From NCBI GenBank assembly GCA_903898335.1, contig CAIUEV010000095.1:1-6046 (forward strand): a stretch of 6,046 nt of DNA. The letters run 5' to 3'. Of the stretch, positions 1 through 6,046 are shown piece by piece. Position numbers and translations under genes: made by a program. This DNA is from an uncultured bacterium (GTDB lineage Bacteria; Patescibacteriota; Minisyncoccia; CAIUEV01). A model generated the notes under the pieces. That model was not told the origin of the DNA and made no database searches. It saw only the letters and a program-made list of their open reading frames with translations. The number at the start of each line of letters is the position of its first letter. The stretch's first letter is position 1.

Positions 1-1
1 G

Positions 2-2839
2 CTATTTTCCGCTCAAAGCTTCCCACAAAAATTTTCCCGTGAAACTGGTGGAGTGTCGCATAATATCTTCAGGGGTGCCGGCGGCTACGATTTTGCCTCC
101 GCCCGCTCCGCCTTCCGGTCCAAGATCGACAATATAGTCGGCCGTTTTTATGACATCCAAATTGTGTTCAATAACAATTACAGTGTTGCCCGCATCGACC
201 AGTCGGTTGAGAACGGCTAATAGTTTTTTAATATCTTCAAAGTGTAGTCCGGTCGTCGGTTCGTCTAAAATGTATAAAGTTTCTCCCCTGCCCCGTCGGC
301 TCAACTCCGAGGCCAGTTTGATACGTTGCGCTTCTCCTCCGGACAAAGTGGTGGCCGATTGACCGAGGTTAATATAGCCGAGACCGACTTCTTCTAGGAC
401 TTTCAGCGGTTCATGAATCTCGCGGAAATTTTTGAAAAATTCTTTGGCCTCGCTGACTGTCATGGCGAGCACATCGGCAATATTTTTTTCTTTGTAACGG
501 ACTTTGAGGGTCTCGCTGTTGTATCTTTGACCTTTGCAAACATCGCACGGTAAGTAAACATCGGGCATAAACTGCATTTCTACTTTGATAAAGCCTTCGC
601 CTTTACAATTTTCGCAACGACCGCCGGCGACATTAAAGGAAAATCTGCCCGGGGTGTAAGCTTTGACGCGCGCTTCCTTGGTCATTGAAAAAATTTTTCG
701 AATGGGGGTGAAGAGTCCGGTGTAGGTGGCCGGATTGGATCGCGGGGTGCGGCCGATCGGTGATTGGTCAATCATGATGACTTTTTTAAGATTCTCCAAA
801 CCGGTGATTTCTTTATGTTTGCCCGGTCTTTCCAATGAGCGCATAATTTTTTGCGAAGCGGCTTTGTAGAGAATATCTTCAACGAGAGTAGATTTACCGG
901 AGCCGCTGACACCGGTGACGCAAGTGAAAACACTCAGTGGAAAACTGACGGTCAAATTCTTGAGATTATGTTCCTCCGCATGTTTTATAGTTAGTAGCTT
1001 GCGATTTTTTAGACTGCGTCTTTTCTCCGGCACTTCAATTTTTAAATCGCCCTTGAGATATTTGGCCGTTAAAGATTTTGGATTAGCTAAAAAAGTTTGA
1101 AGTGGGCCTTCGGCCACAATCTCGCCGCCCGCTTTGCCCGCTTCCGGCCCGATATCCACCAAATAATCGGCATTACGCATTGTCTCCTCATCGTGCTCGA
1201 TGACAATCAAAGTGTTGCCTAAATCTCGTAGCTGCAACAAAGTCTGTAGTAAGCGTTCGTTGTCTCTGGAGTGTAGACCGATTGATGGCTCGTCCAAAAC
1301 ATAAAGCACACCGACCAGCTGAGAGCCGATTTGTGAGGCCAGTCGAATTCTTTGAGTCTCTCCACCGGCCAGAGTAACGGCGCTTCTGCCTAAATTAAGA
1401 TAGCCGAGGCCGACATTTTTAAGAAAGCCCAGACGATTAATAATTTCCTTTAAAATTTGATGAGCAATAATTTTTTCTTTCTCGTTCAGGATGAGCTGGC
1501 CAAAAAAATCCAAAGTTTTTTCGATATCGGTTGCGGAAACTTCGGCAATATTTTTTCCGCCGACGGTCACAAGTAATGATTCCTTGCGATATCTGGAGCC
1601 GTGACAGAGTGGGCATGGTCGATCGGCCATGTATTTTTCGATATCGGATCGTACGGCTTCGGAGTCGGTTTTGAAATATCGGTCTCGCAAAAATCCGGCC
1701 GCACCGCGCCAGTTAATATTGAAAGTCCACATACTGCCCGTTTTCGATTTCAGTTTGACGGGGATTTTCGGCGCCGGATCTTCGCCGCTAATCATAACTT
1801 GCTGCTGCCATTCGGAAAGATTTCGAAAAGGAGCGTTCTCGGGAATGCGATAATATTTGGCCGCGGAATTGATAATTGTTCCGTAGTAATTGGTTTTTTT
1901 GTAACTCCAAGGAAGCAAAGCACCTTCGGCAATAGTTTTACTTTTGTCCGGAATAACCAAGTCGATATCGATTTCCTTTTTTGATCCGAGACCTTCGCAT
2001 TCGGGGCAGGCGCCGTACGGATTATTGAAAGAAAATAGTCGCGGTTCCAATTCGGGAAATTCAATTTCGTGTTCCGGACAGGCCAGCTTTTGGTTGAAAG
2101 TTTGAGTTTTTTTAGCGGAGACGATTTTGACAATTCCATCGGAAATTTTGAGAGCTGTCTCAACCGCCTCAAAAATTCGGGAAAAATTTTCCGTTCTGAT
2201 TTCCAGCTCGTCGATTAAAATATCAATATCATGTTTCTTGTAGCGCGCCAGAACGATGGCTTCGCGTTCCTCTTTTTTTGAAATGTCCACTTCCCTTTTG
2301 TCCACGACGGCCGAGTCGAAGCCTCGATTGGCAAAGTCTTCCAACAAAGTTGAGTACTCTCCCTTTCGGCCTCGGACTACCGGTGAAAAAATTTTAACTT
2401 GACCCGCTTTTTCGAAATCCAAAACTCGATCGACAATTTCGTCGATGGTCATTTTTTTGATTTCGCGACCGCAGATGGGACAGTGCGGGATGCCGATTTT
2501 AGCATAAAGAAGCCTTAAATAGTCGTGAATTTCCGTGACTGTGCCGACAGTGGAACGCGGATTGTGCGAGCTGGATTTTTGATCGATCGAGATGGCGGGG
2601 CTAAGACCCTCGATATAGTCCACGTCGGGCTTTTCCATCTGACCCAAAAATTGGCGGGCGTAGCTGGAAAGACTTTCCAAATAGCGACGCTGACCTTCGG
2701 CGAAAATCGTGTCAAAGGCCAAAGTCGACTTACCGGATCCACTGAGGCCGGTAAAAACAATCATTTTATTTCTGGGTAAAGTGAGGTCGATATTTTTTAA
2801 ATTATTTTCTCGTGCCCCCTTGATGACAATATTTTCCAT
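2..2839 (-). CDS. uvrA: Excinuclease ABC subunit A (UvrA), complete
   Basis: This is the ATP-dependent damage-recognition subunit of nucleotide excision repair. It works in the cytoplasm as a dimer that loads UvrB onto distorted DNA. The 945-residue protein has the usual UvrA length and twin ABC ATPase layout. Walker A motifs are GLSGSGKS (31-38) and GVSGSGKS (643-650). ABC signatures are LAGGE (490-494) and LSGGE (832-836). Walker B Asp-Glu pairs are at 516-517 and 859-860. The C-terminal zinc module is C742/C745 and C765/C768, with 19 residues between the CxxC pairs. The first zinc site is C254, H257, C278 and C281, with His in place of one usual Cys. The ATG start is fixed by an in-frame TAA three codons upstream and by the typical N-terminus (IKGARENNLKNIDL). 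The stop is TAG. Two mild oddities are Ala for Ser in the first signature and a purine-rich AAGGAG 17 bases before the start. Identification is certain. Confidence 0.99.
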   Translation of the reverse strand: MENIVIKGARENNLKNIDLTLPRNKMIVFTGLSGSGKSTLAFDTIFAEGQRRYLESLSSYARQFLGQMEKPDVDYIEGLSPAISIDQKSSSHNPRSTVGTVTEIHDYLRLLYAKIGIPHCPICGREIKKMTIDEIVDRVLDFEKAGQVKIFSPVVRGRKGEYSTLLEDFANRGFDSAVVDKREVDISKKEEREAIVLARYKKHDIDILIDELEIRTENFSRIFEAVETALKISDGIVKIVSAKKTQTFNQKLACPEHEIEFPELEPRLFSFNNPYGACPECEGLGSKKEIDIDLVIPDKSKTIAEGALLPWSYKKTNYYGTIINSAAKYYRIPENAPFRNLSEWQQQVMISGEDPAPKIPVKLKSKTGSMWTFNINWRGAAGFLRDRYFKTDSEAVRSDIEKYMADRPCPLCHGSRYRKESLLVTVGGKNIAEVSATDIEKTLDFFGQLILNEKEKIIAHQILKEIINRLGFLKNVGLGYLNLGRSAVTLAGGETQRIRLASQIGSQLVGVLYVLDEPSIGLHSRDNERLLQTLLQLRDLGNTLIVIEHDEETMRNADYLVDIGPEAGKAGGEIVAEGPLQTFLANPKSLTAKYLKGDLKIEVPEKRRSLKNRKLLTIKHAEEHNLKNLTVSFPLSVFTCVTGVSGSGKSTLVEDILYKAASQKIMRSLERPGKHKEITGLENLKKVIMIDQSPIGRTPRSNPATYTGLFTPIRKIFSMTKEARVKAYTPGRFSFNVAGGRCENCKGEGFIKVEMQFMPDVYLPCDVCKGQRYNSETLKVRYKEKNIADVLAMTVSEAKEFFKNFREIHEPLKVLEEVGLGYINLGQSATTLSGGEAQRIKLASELSRRGRGETLYILDEPTTGLHFEDIKKLLAVLNRLVDAGNTVIVIEHNLDVIKTADYIVDLGPEGGAGGGKIVAAGTPEDIMRHSTSFTGKFLWEALSGK

Positions 2840-2856
2840 AATTTTTTACTTATAAA

Positions 2857-2862
2857 CTCCTT
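2857..2862 (-). promoter_or_regulatory. Shine-Dalgarno-like AAGGAG unusually far from the uvrA start
   Basis: On the minus strand AAGGAG lies 17 bases upstream of the uvrA ATG, well beyond the usual 5-10 base spacing. No nearer in-frame start exists because TAA interrupts the frame between them. A TATAAG element (2849-2854) lies between it and the ATG, 9 bases from the start. If that element is a -10 box, the transcript would be nearly leaderless and the AAGGAG would be irrelevant. I cannot decide between a distant ribosome site, a near-leaderless promoter and chance. Confidence 0.25.
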
Positions 2863-2905
2863 GCCGATGACCGACTTTAACTATAAGGACAATTAACTTT
2901 AGAAA

Positions 2906-3517
2906 TCATCCCATTGCCAGCTTTAAAAGGCTTTCTTTAATTTTTTTATCGCTTGTTTTGTATTTTGAAGCAAATATAACTTCTTCCGAGTAGTCTATGT
3001 CATCAAAATAAACCAAAGATTCTCGGAATATTTTTTCGTTGAACTCATTGCCAAAGATATTTTCCGCTTTTTTCACTATCTCCGTCAAAGAGTGGAAACT
3101 ATTGAGTATACAGAACAAATCAACATAGTCCTTCCATTTAGCTCTTCGAGAAATGGTGTAAGCTTTCATCGAGCTAAGGGTTAAAATATCCGGCGCCTTA
3201 AGTTTTTTGTCTATAAAATCAGTGCTGATTTTAAATGGGTAATGGAGAAAAGTTATTTTTACTTTCTCTACAATAACCGTAAACTGATCTTGTTCGTCCA
3301 TTAAAACTTTTTCAATTGAATACCCCGCCCTTTTTATTGAATTTCTTATTTTTAAATTATCGAATTCTTTTTCTGAGAAAAGATCGAAATCTATTGATTT
3401 ACGATGACCAACCTGCAAAGCTAAAGCGGTTCCGCCCGCCAAATAAAAATCCTTTAAAAAAAATTCAATTAGAGGAAGTATTTTTTTTTGCCGAGAGTTG
3501 AGAATTTTCTTATACAT
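2906..3517 (-). CDS. AbiEii/AbiGii-type nucleotidyltransferase, putative toxin
   Basis: This is a 203-residue protein of the nucleotidyltransferase superfamily (AbiEii/AbiGii toxin, MenT-like). Known relatives are toxins of AbiE-type systems, and mycobacterial MenT members add nucleotides to tRNA 3' ends. The substrate here is unknown. The active-site signature is clear: LAGGTALAL at 26-34 (GG-T motif), then HRKSIDFDLF at 38-47, supplying the metal-binding D43 and D45. A later block has K118 and KDYVDL (129-134), which matches the conserved Lys and D-x-x-D-L region of the family. No signal peptide or membrane segment is visible. I chose the ATG at 3517; a TTG at 3526 in the same frame would add three residues (MKS), but family proteins usually begin near MYKKIL. 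The start overlaps the end of the upstream small gene by 8 bases and lacks a good Shine-Dalgarno, so translational coupling is likely. An A9 tract (plus-strand T9, 3481-3489) falls at codons 10-13. The stop is TGA. The family call is firm; the toxin role is inferred. Confidence 0.88.
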   Translation of the reverse strand: MYKKILNSRQKKILPLIEFFLKDFYLAGGTALALQVGHRKSIDFDLFSEKEFDNLKIRNSIKRAGYSIEKVLMDEQDQFTVIVEKVKITFLHYPFKISTDFIDKKLKAPDILTLSSMKAYTISRRAKWKDYVDLFCILNSFHSLTEIVKKAENIFGNEFNEKIFRESLVYFDDIDYSEEVIFASKYKTSDKKIKESLLKLAMG

Positions 3518-3764
3518 ACTTTTCAAAATAAAGAGTAAAGTATTTCTTAGTTTTGCTTGAGTAACTGCACCTTTTTTTCTTTATTTGGCTTCTGAAAACA
3601 GAGGCTATTTTTTTTAGCCCTAATATTTTTACTAAAATTTGAAAGTCTCTCCAGTCTCCATATTTAAGACATGCCTCAATAATAGAAGATTCGCTTAGCT
3701 TTCTGGGATTTTTTACATCCCAAACTAAATATTTTCTCTTTTCAATAAAATTATCCAATACCAT
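3510..3764 (-). CDS. Small hypothetical protein, putative partner/antitoxin of the nucleotidyltransferase
   Basis: This 84-residue protein has no function I can prove. It resembles, from memory, small conserved proteins encoded just upstream of AbiEii-like nucleotidyltransferases, with a LVWDV motif near the N-terminus (13-17), a helical middle with KYGDWRDFQ (34-42), and a basic Lys/Arg-rich stretch followed by YFTLYF (75-80). It has no signal peptide or membrane helix. It is much shorter than classical AbiEi antitoxins, which carry an N-terminal winged helix and a larger C-terminal domain, so it would be a different kind of partner. I start it at the ATG at 3764; a TTG at 3776 would add four residues. 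Neither start has a clear Shine-Dalgarno. Its TAA lies inside the first codons of the nucleotidyltransferase (shared ATGTATAA), the arrangement expected of an antitoxin-first operon. The coding status is well supported by this overlap and by the downstream partner. The antitoxin role is inference from position. Confidence 0.78.
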   Translation of the reverse strand: MVLDNFIEKRKYLVWDVKNPRKLSESSIIEACLKYGDWRDFQILVKILGLKKIASVFRSQIKKKRCSYSSKTKKYFTLYFEKYV

Positions 3765-3774
3765 TTTAGCTGTC

Positions 3775-3798
3775 AAAAAATAAAGATCACAGCTTTAT
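3775..3798 (-). terminator. Weak hairpin with T-tract after uvrB, possible terminator
   Basis: On the minus strand, ATAAAG (3793-3798) can pair with CTTTAT (3780-3785) across a 7-base loop, followed directly by five more T residues (3775-3779). The position, 27 bases past the uvrB stop, suits an intrinsic terminator. The 6-bp stem has only one G-C pair, so termination would be weak at best and readthrough into the small gene is plausible. Chance formation in this AT-rich gap cannot be excluded. Confidence 0.25.
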
Positions 3799-3824
3799 AC
3801 TATCATATTTTTTGATTTTTTCAA
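3797..3824 (-). promoter_or_regulatory. Candidate promoter for the two-gene unit
   Basis: On the minus strand, TTGAAA (3819-3824) is a fair -35 match. It is followed after 16 bases by TAGTAT (3797-3802), a 4-of-6 match to a -10 box. TATAAA (3794-3799) is an alternative with a 19-base spacer. Transcription would begin just before the small gene's ATG at 3764. The element overlaps the end of uvrB and the weak hairpin. AT-rich DNA yields such matches easily. Confidence 0.3.
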
Positions 3825-3825
3825 C

Positions 3826-5784
3826 CTATTTCCCCTTTTGCAGTTTGCGTAGTTCTCCGATCTCATCTCGGATGAAGGCAGCTTTTTCGAATTCCAAATT
3901 GCGAGCCGCTTCTTTCATTTCCGCTTCTCTTTGTTTAATGTAGCTACCAATGTTCTCCAAGCTGGCTAGACGAGTGAAGTCTTTGTTCTTGGAGAGAGCG
4001 GTGCCTCGGTCGGTAATCGACTTGATTTGTTTTTTGATGGTTTGCGGAGTGATATTGTGTTTGAGATTGTAAGCAAGCTGTTTTCGACGACGCCTTTCCG
4101 TCTCTTTAATAGCACGTTTCATCGATCCGGTAATGCTATCGGCGTAGAGAACAACTCGGCCGGCAACGTTACGAGCGGCGCGCCCGATGGTCTGAATCAA
4201 GGAAGTTTCATTGCGTAAAAATCCCTCTTTATCGGCATCAAGAATAGCAACCAAAGAAACTTCCGGTAGGTCGAGACCTTCTCGAAGTAGGTTTACGCCG
4301 ATCAGGACATCAAAATCGCCTTTGCGCAATTTATTCAAAATATCAATTCTCTCCAGAGTGTCAACATCGGAATGAATGTAACTGGATTTGATTTTTTTCT
4401 CTCGCAAGAAAGCGGAAAGATCCTCGGCCATTTTTTTGGTGAGAGTGGTGACAAGAGTTCTCTCCCCTTTTTCATTGTTAGCCTCGATTTCGGTGACAAC
4501 ATTTTTTACTTGATCAGTGGCGGGGCGAATTTCTATTTCCGGATCGATGAGGCCGGTTGGTCGAATAATTTGCTCCACTACAGACTCCGATTTTTCTTTT
4601 TCATATTTGGCGGGAGTGGCGGAAGTAAAAACCAGTTGGCCGATTTTTTCTTCGAACTCCTTGAAATGCAGAGGGCGGTTGTCCAGAGCGCTGGGTAGGC
4701 GGAAGCCGTTCTCGATCAAAGTTTTTTTGCGGGAGCGATCACCTTCGTACATACCGCCGACTTGAGGCACGGTAACATGTGATTCATCAATGACCATCAA
4801 AAAATCTTTGGGAAAGTAATCAATTAAAGTATAGGGCGCTTCACCTTCTTGTCGGCCGGACAGATAGCGAGAATAATTTTCAATGCCGTTGCAATAGCCG
4901 ATTTCTTTGATCATTTCCAAGTCTTGCAGAGTGCGTCTTCGGATCCGCTCCGCCTCCAAAATTTTTTTGTGGCGTTTAAAAAATTTCACTTGCTCCTCCA
5001 TTTCTTTTTGAATGGCCACAAGGGATTCATTGATTATCGGCTCGGGGACGACGAAATGTTTGGCCGGATAGATTAGGGCTTTATCTATAATCCCCAATTC
5101 TTCGCGTGAAAAAAGATCGTATTCGGAAATCTCTTCAATCCGACCATTTTTAGCTTTAACGCGAGTTACCACTTCCCTTCCCGTTGGTACAATCTCAAAA
5201 TTTTCACCGCGGACGCGAAATTTTCCGCGGCTCAAAAGGTCGGAACGATCAAAATGATTGTCCACCAACTGTTTAATGGTAGTTTCTCGATCGATCGGCT
5301 GACCAACTTGAAAATTCAAAGAAATATTTTCATAAAATTCCGGTGAACCCAAACCGTAAATACAGGAAACGGAAGCAACAACAATTACATCTCGGCGCGA
5401 AAGCAATGAAGAAGTTGCTGAATGTCTCAATCTGTCGATTTCCTCGTTAATTTGCGCTTCTTTTTCAATGTAGGTGTCCGTTCCCGGCATGTATGCTTCC
5501 GGCTGATAGTAATCATAATAAGAAACAAAATATTCAACGGCATTTTTTGGGAAGAAAGTACGAAACTCTTGTGTTAGTTGGGCGGCCAAAGTCTTGTTGT
5601 GAGCAATGATCAAGGTCGGCTTTTGGACAGCTTCAATCAATTTAGCCACCGTAAAAGTCTTTCCGGAGCCGGTCACCCCGAGGAGAGTTTGAAAACGCAA
5701 ATTTTTTTTGACTCCCTCCGCCAGCTTTGCAATCGCTTGAGGCTGATCGCCGGCCGGAGCAAAATCCGAATAGACTTTAAACAT
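3826..5784 (-). CDS. uvrB: Excinuclease ABC subunit B (UvrB), complete
   Basis: UvrB is the damage-verifying helicase-like subunit of nucleotide excision repair. UvrA delivers it to lesions; it clamps one strand and then recruits UvrC for dual incision. The 652-residue protein is close to the usual 660-670. The motifs run in order: Walker A GVTGSGKT (36-43); the aromatic-rich beta-hairpin that inserts between strands (about 88-113, with YYDYYQPEAY and TYIEKEAQIN); DESH box (333-336); TSAT (387-390); motif V GVNLLREGLDLPEV (496-509); motif VI QTIGRAAR (531-538); and a C-terminal UVR motif (about 612-648) for UvrC contact. All catalytic motifs are intact. The ATG start gives the typical MFKVYSDFAPAGDQPQAI N-terminus. 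No Shine-Dalgarno is visible. The start is only 5 bases (all T) after the stop of the upstream gene, so reinitiation or coupling within an operon is likely. The stop is TAG. Identification is certain. Confidence 0.99.
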   Translation of the reverse strand: MFKVYSDFAPAGDQPQAIAKLAEGVKKNLRFQTLLGVTGSGKTFTVAKLIEAVQKPTLIIAHNKTLAAQLTQEFRTFFPKNAVEYFVSYYDYYQPEAYMPGTDTYIEKEAQINEEIDRLRHSATSSLLSRRDVIVVASVSCIYGLGSPEFYENISLNFQVGQPIDRETTIKQLVDNHFDRSDLLSRGKFRVRGENFEIVPTGREVVTRVKAKNGRIEEISEYDLFSREELGIIDKALIYPAKHFVVPEPIINESLVAIQKEMEEQVKFFKRHKKILEAERIRRRTLQDLEMIKEIGYCNGIENYSRYLSGRQEGEAPYTLIDYFPKDFLMVIDESHVTVPQVGGMYEGDRSRKKTLIENGFRLPSALDNRPLHFKEFEEKIGQLVFTSATPAKYEKEKSESVVEQIIRPTGLIDPEIEIRPATDQVKNVVTEIEANNEKGERTLVTTLTKKMAEDLSAFLREKKIKSSYIHSDVDTLERIDILNKLRKGDFDVLIGVNLLREGLDLPEVSLVAILDADKEGFLRNETSLIQTIGRAARNVAGRVVLYADSITGSMKRAIKETERRRRKQLAYNLKHNITPQTIKKQIKSITDRGTALSKNKDFTRLASLENIGSYIKQREAEMKEAARNLEFEKAAFIRDEIGELRKLQKGK

Positions 5785-5789
5785 AAAAA

Positions 5790-6046
5790 CTAATTATTGG
5801 CCATTAAATACAAAATATTTCGATGCTCGGAGGCTTTAAAAGAATTAAGAGTGAAAAGCTTCTTGCCGATTTGCTCGTTACTGATAAAATTACCGACCGG
5901 AGAAAGATTTTTTTCAGCTTCATGAAGGATTTTCTTTCTCAGTCCTGTTTTCCGCCCGGCTAACTTTCCGACCACCAAAAATTCTAATTTTACATCCAAG
6001 GGAAGTTTAGCGTAGTATGTTTTTAATAAAATTTCCAGCTCGATAA
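5790..6046 (-). CDS. C-terminal end of an unrecognised protein, cut by the window edge
   Basis: An open frame enters from beyond the window and ends with TAG just 5 bases before uvrB. The frame stays open to the last base. I therefore read it as the last 84 residues of a longer protein rather than as a 69-residue protein starting at a TTG at 5999. The visible residues include LPLDVKLEFLVVGKLAGRK and are basic and mostly helical-looking; there is no membrane segment, cysteine motif or catalytic signature I can name. Its tight spacing to uvrB implies co-transcription and possibly translational coupling. I do not recognise the family, and its function cannot be inferred from this fragment. Confidence 0.65.
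   Translation of the reverse strand, partial: IELEILLKTYYAKLPLDVKLEFLVVGKLAGRKTGLRKKILHEAEKNLSPVGNFISNEQIGKKLFTLNSFKASEHRNILYLMANN

Noticed and set aside
1601..1984. Plus-strand open frame of 127 codons opposite uvrA
   Set aside because: It lies wholly antisense to a certain gene, its translation shows no recognisable motif, and open antisense frames are common opposite conserved coding DNA.
1792..2172. Second minus-strand frame of 126 codons inside uvrA
   Set aside because: It overlaps a region where the uvrA frame encodes conserved residues, including the first zinc site, so it is an out-of-frame shadow.
2849..2887. CTTATA...TATAAG inverted repeat in the gap before uvrA
   Set aside because: The arms are only 6 bases of AT-rich sequence with a 27-base spacer, not distinguishable from chance.
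2840..2905. SOS (LexA) operator before uvrA
   Set aside because: I looked for a CTGT-N8-ACAG or GAAC-N4-GTTC type palindrome here and in 3765-3825 and found none.
3603..3619. GGCTA/TAGCC hairpin with a T7 loop inside the small gene
   Set aside because: The stem is only 5 bp, it is internal to a coding region, and it is explained by the codons present; likely chance.
2840..3825. Insertion-sequence or target-site duplication boundaries around the two-gene unit
   Set aside because: I saw no transposase, terminal inverted repeats or matching direct repeats at the two flanks by eye, so a specific mobile element cannot be claimed.
4372..4698. Plus-strand open frame of 108 codons opposite uvrB
   Set aside because: Antisense shadow of uvrB with a low-complexity Phe-rich translation and no domain signature.

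Overview
The window holds five co-directional genes, all on the minus strand and so read here from high to low coordinates. In transcription order they are: the 3' end of an unrecognised gene, uvrB, a small hypothetical gene, an AbiEii-type nucleotidyltransferase gene, and uvrA. The two large genes are certain from their motifs. They encode the damage-recognition (UvrA) and damage-verification (UvrB) subunits of bacterial nucleotide excision repair. Both are intact, with no frameshift or lost catalytic motif.

The unusual part is about 990 bases between the uvrB stop and the uvrA start. It carries a compact two-gene unit: an 84-residue protein followed by a 203-residue nucleotidyltransferase, with reading frames that overlap by 8 bases. 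The larger protein has the GG-T and D-x-D motifs of the AbiEii/AbiGii (MenT-like) family, whose known members are toxins of toxin-antitoxin systems. The smaller one lies where an antitoxin would be, but it is far shorter than the usual AbiEi partner. Hand-counted GC in this unit is about 28-35% per 60-base row. In uvrA and uvrB most counted rows are above 40% and several exceed 50%. The pair therefore looks like a mobile or accessory module lodged between two repair genes.

The organism is a bacterium using the standard bacterial code: UGA ends the nucleotidyltransferase gene and UAG ends uvrA and uvrB. The dense packing, weak or absent Shine-Dalgarno sequences and overall look of the UvrA and UvrB proteins fit a Candidate Phyla Radiation (Patescibacteria/Parcubacteria-like) genome. 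This is inference from the proteins' general appearance, not proof.

Layout: 2-2839 uvrA; 2840-2905 a 66-base gap with no convincing terminator; 2906-3517 nucleotidyltransferase; 3510-3764 small partner; 3765-3825 an AT-rich gap with a weak hairpin and a possible promoter; 3826-5784 uvrB; 5785-5789 a 5-base gap; 5790 to the window end, the unrecognised gene. There are no RNA genes, CRISPR arrays or insertion sequences that I can support, and no gene-free stretch exceeds 70 bases.
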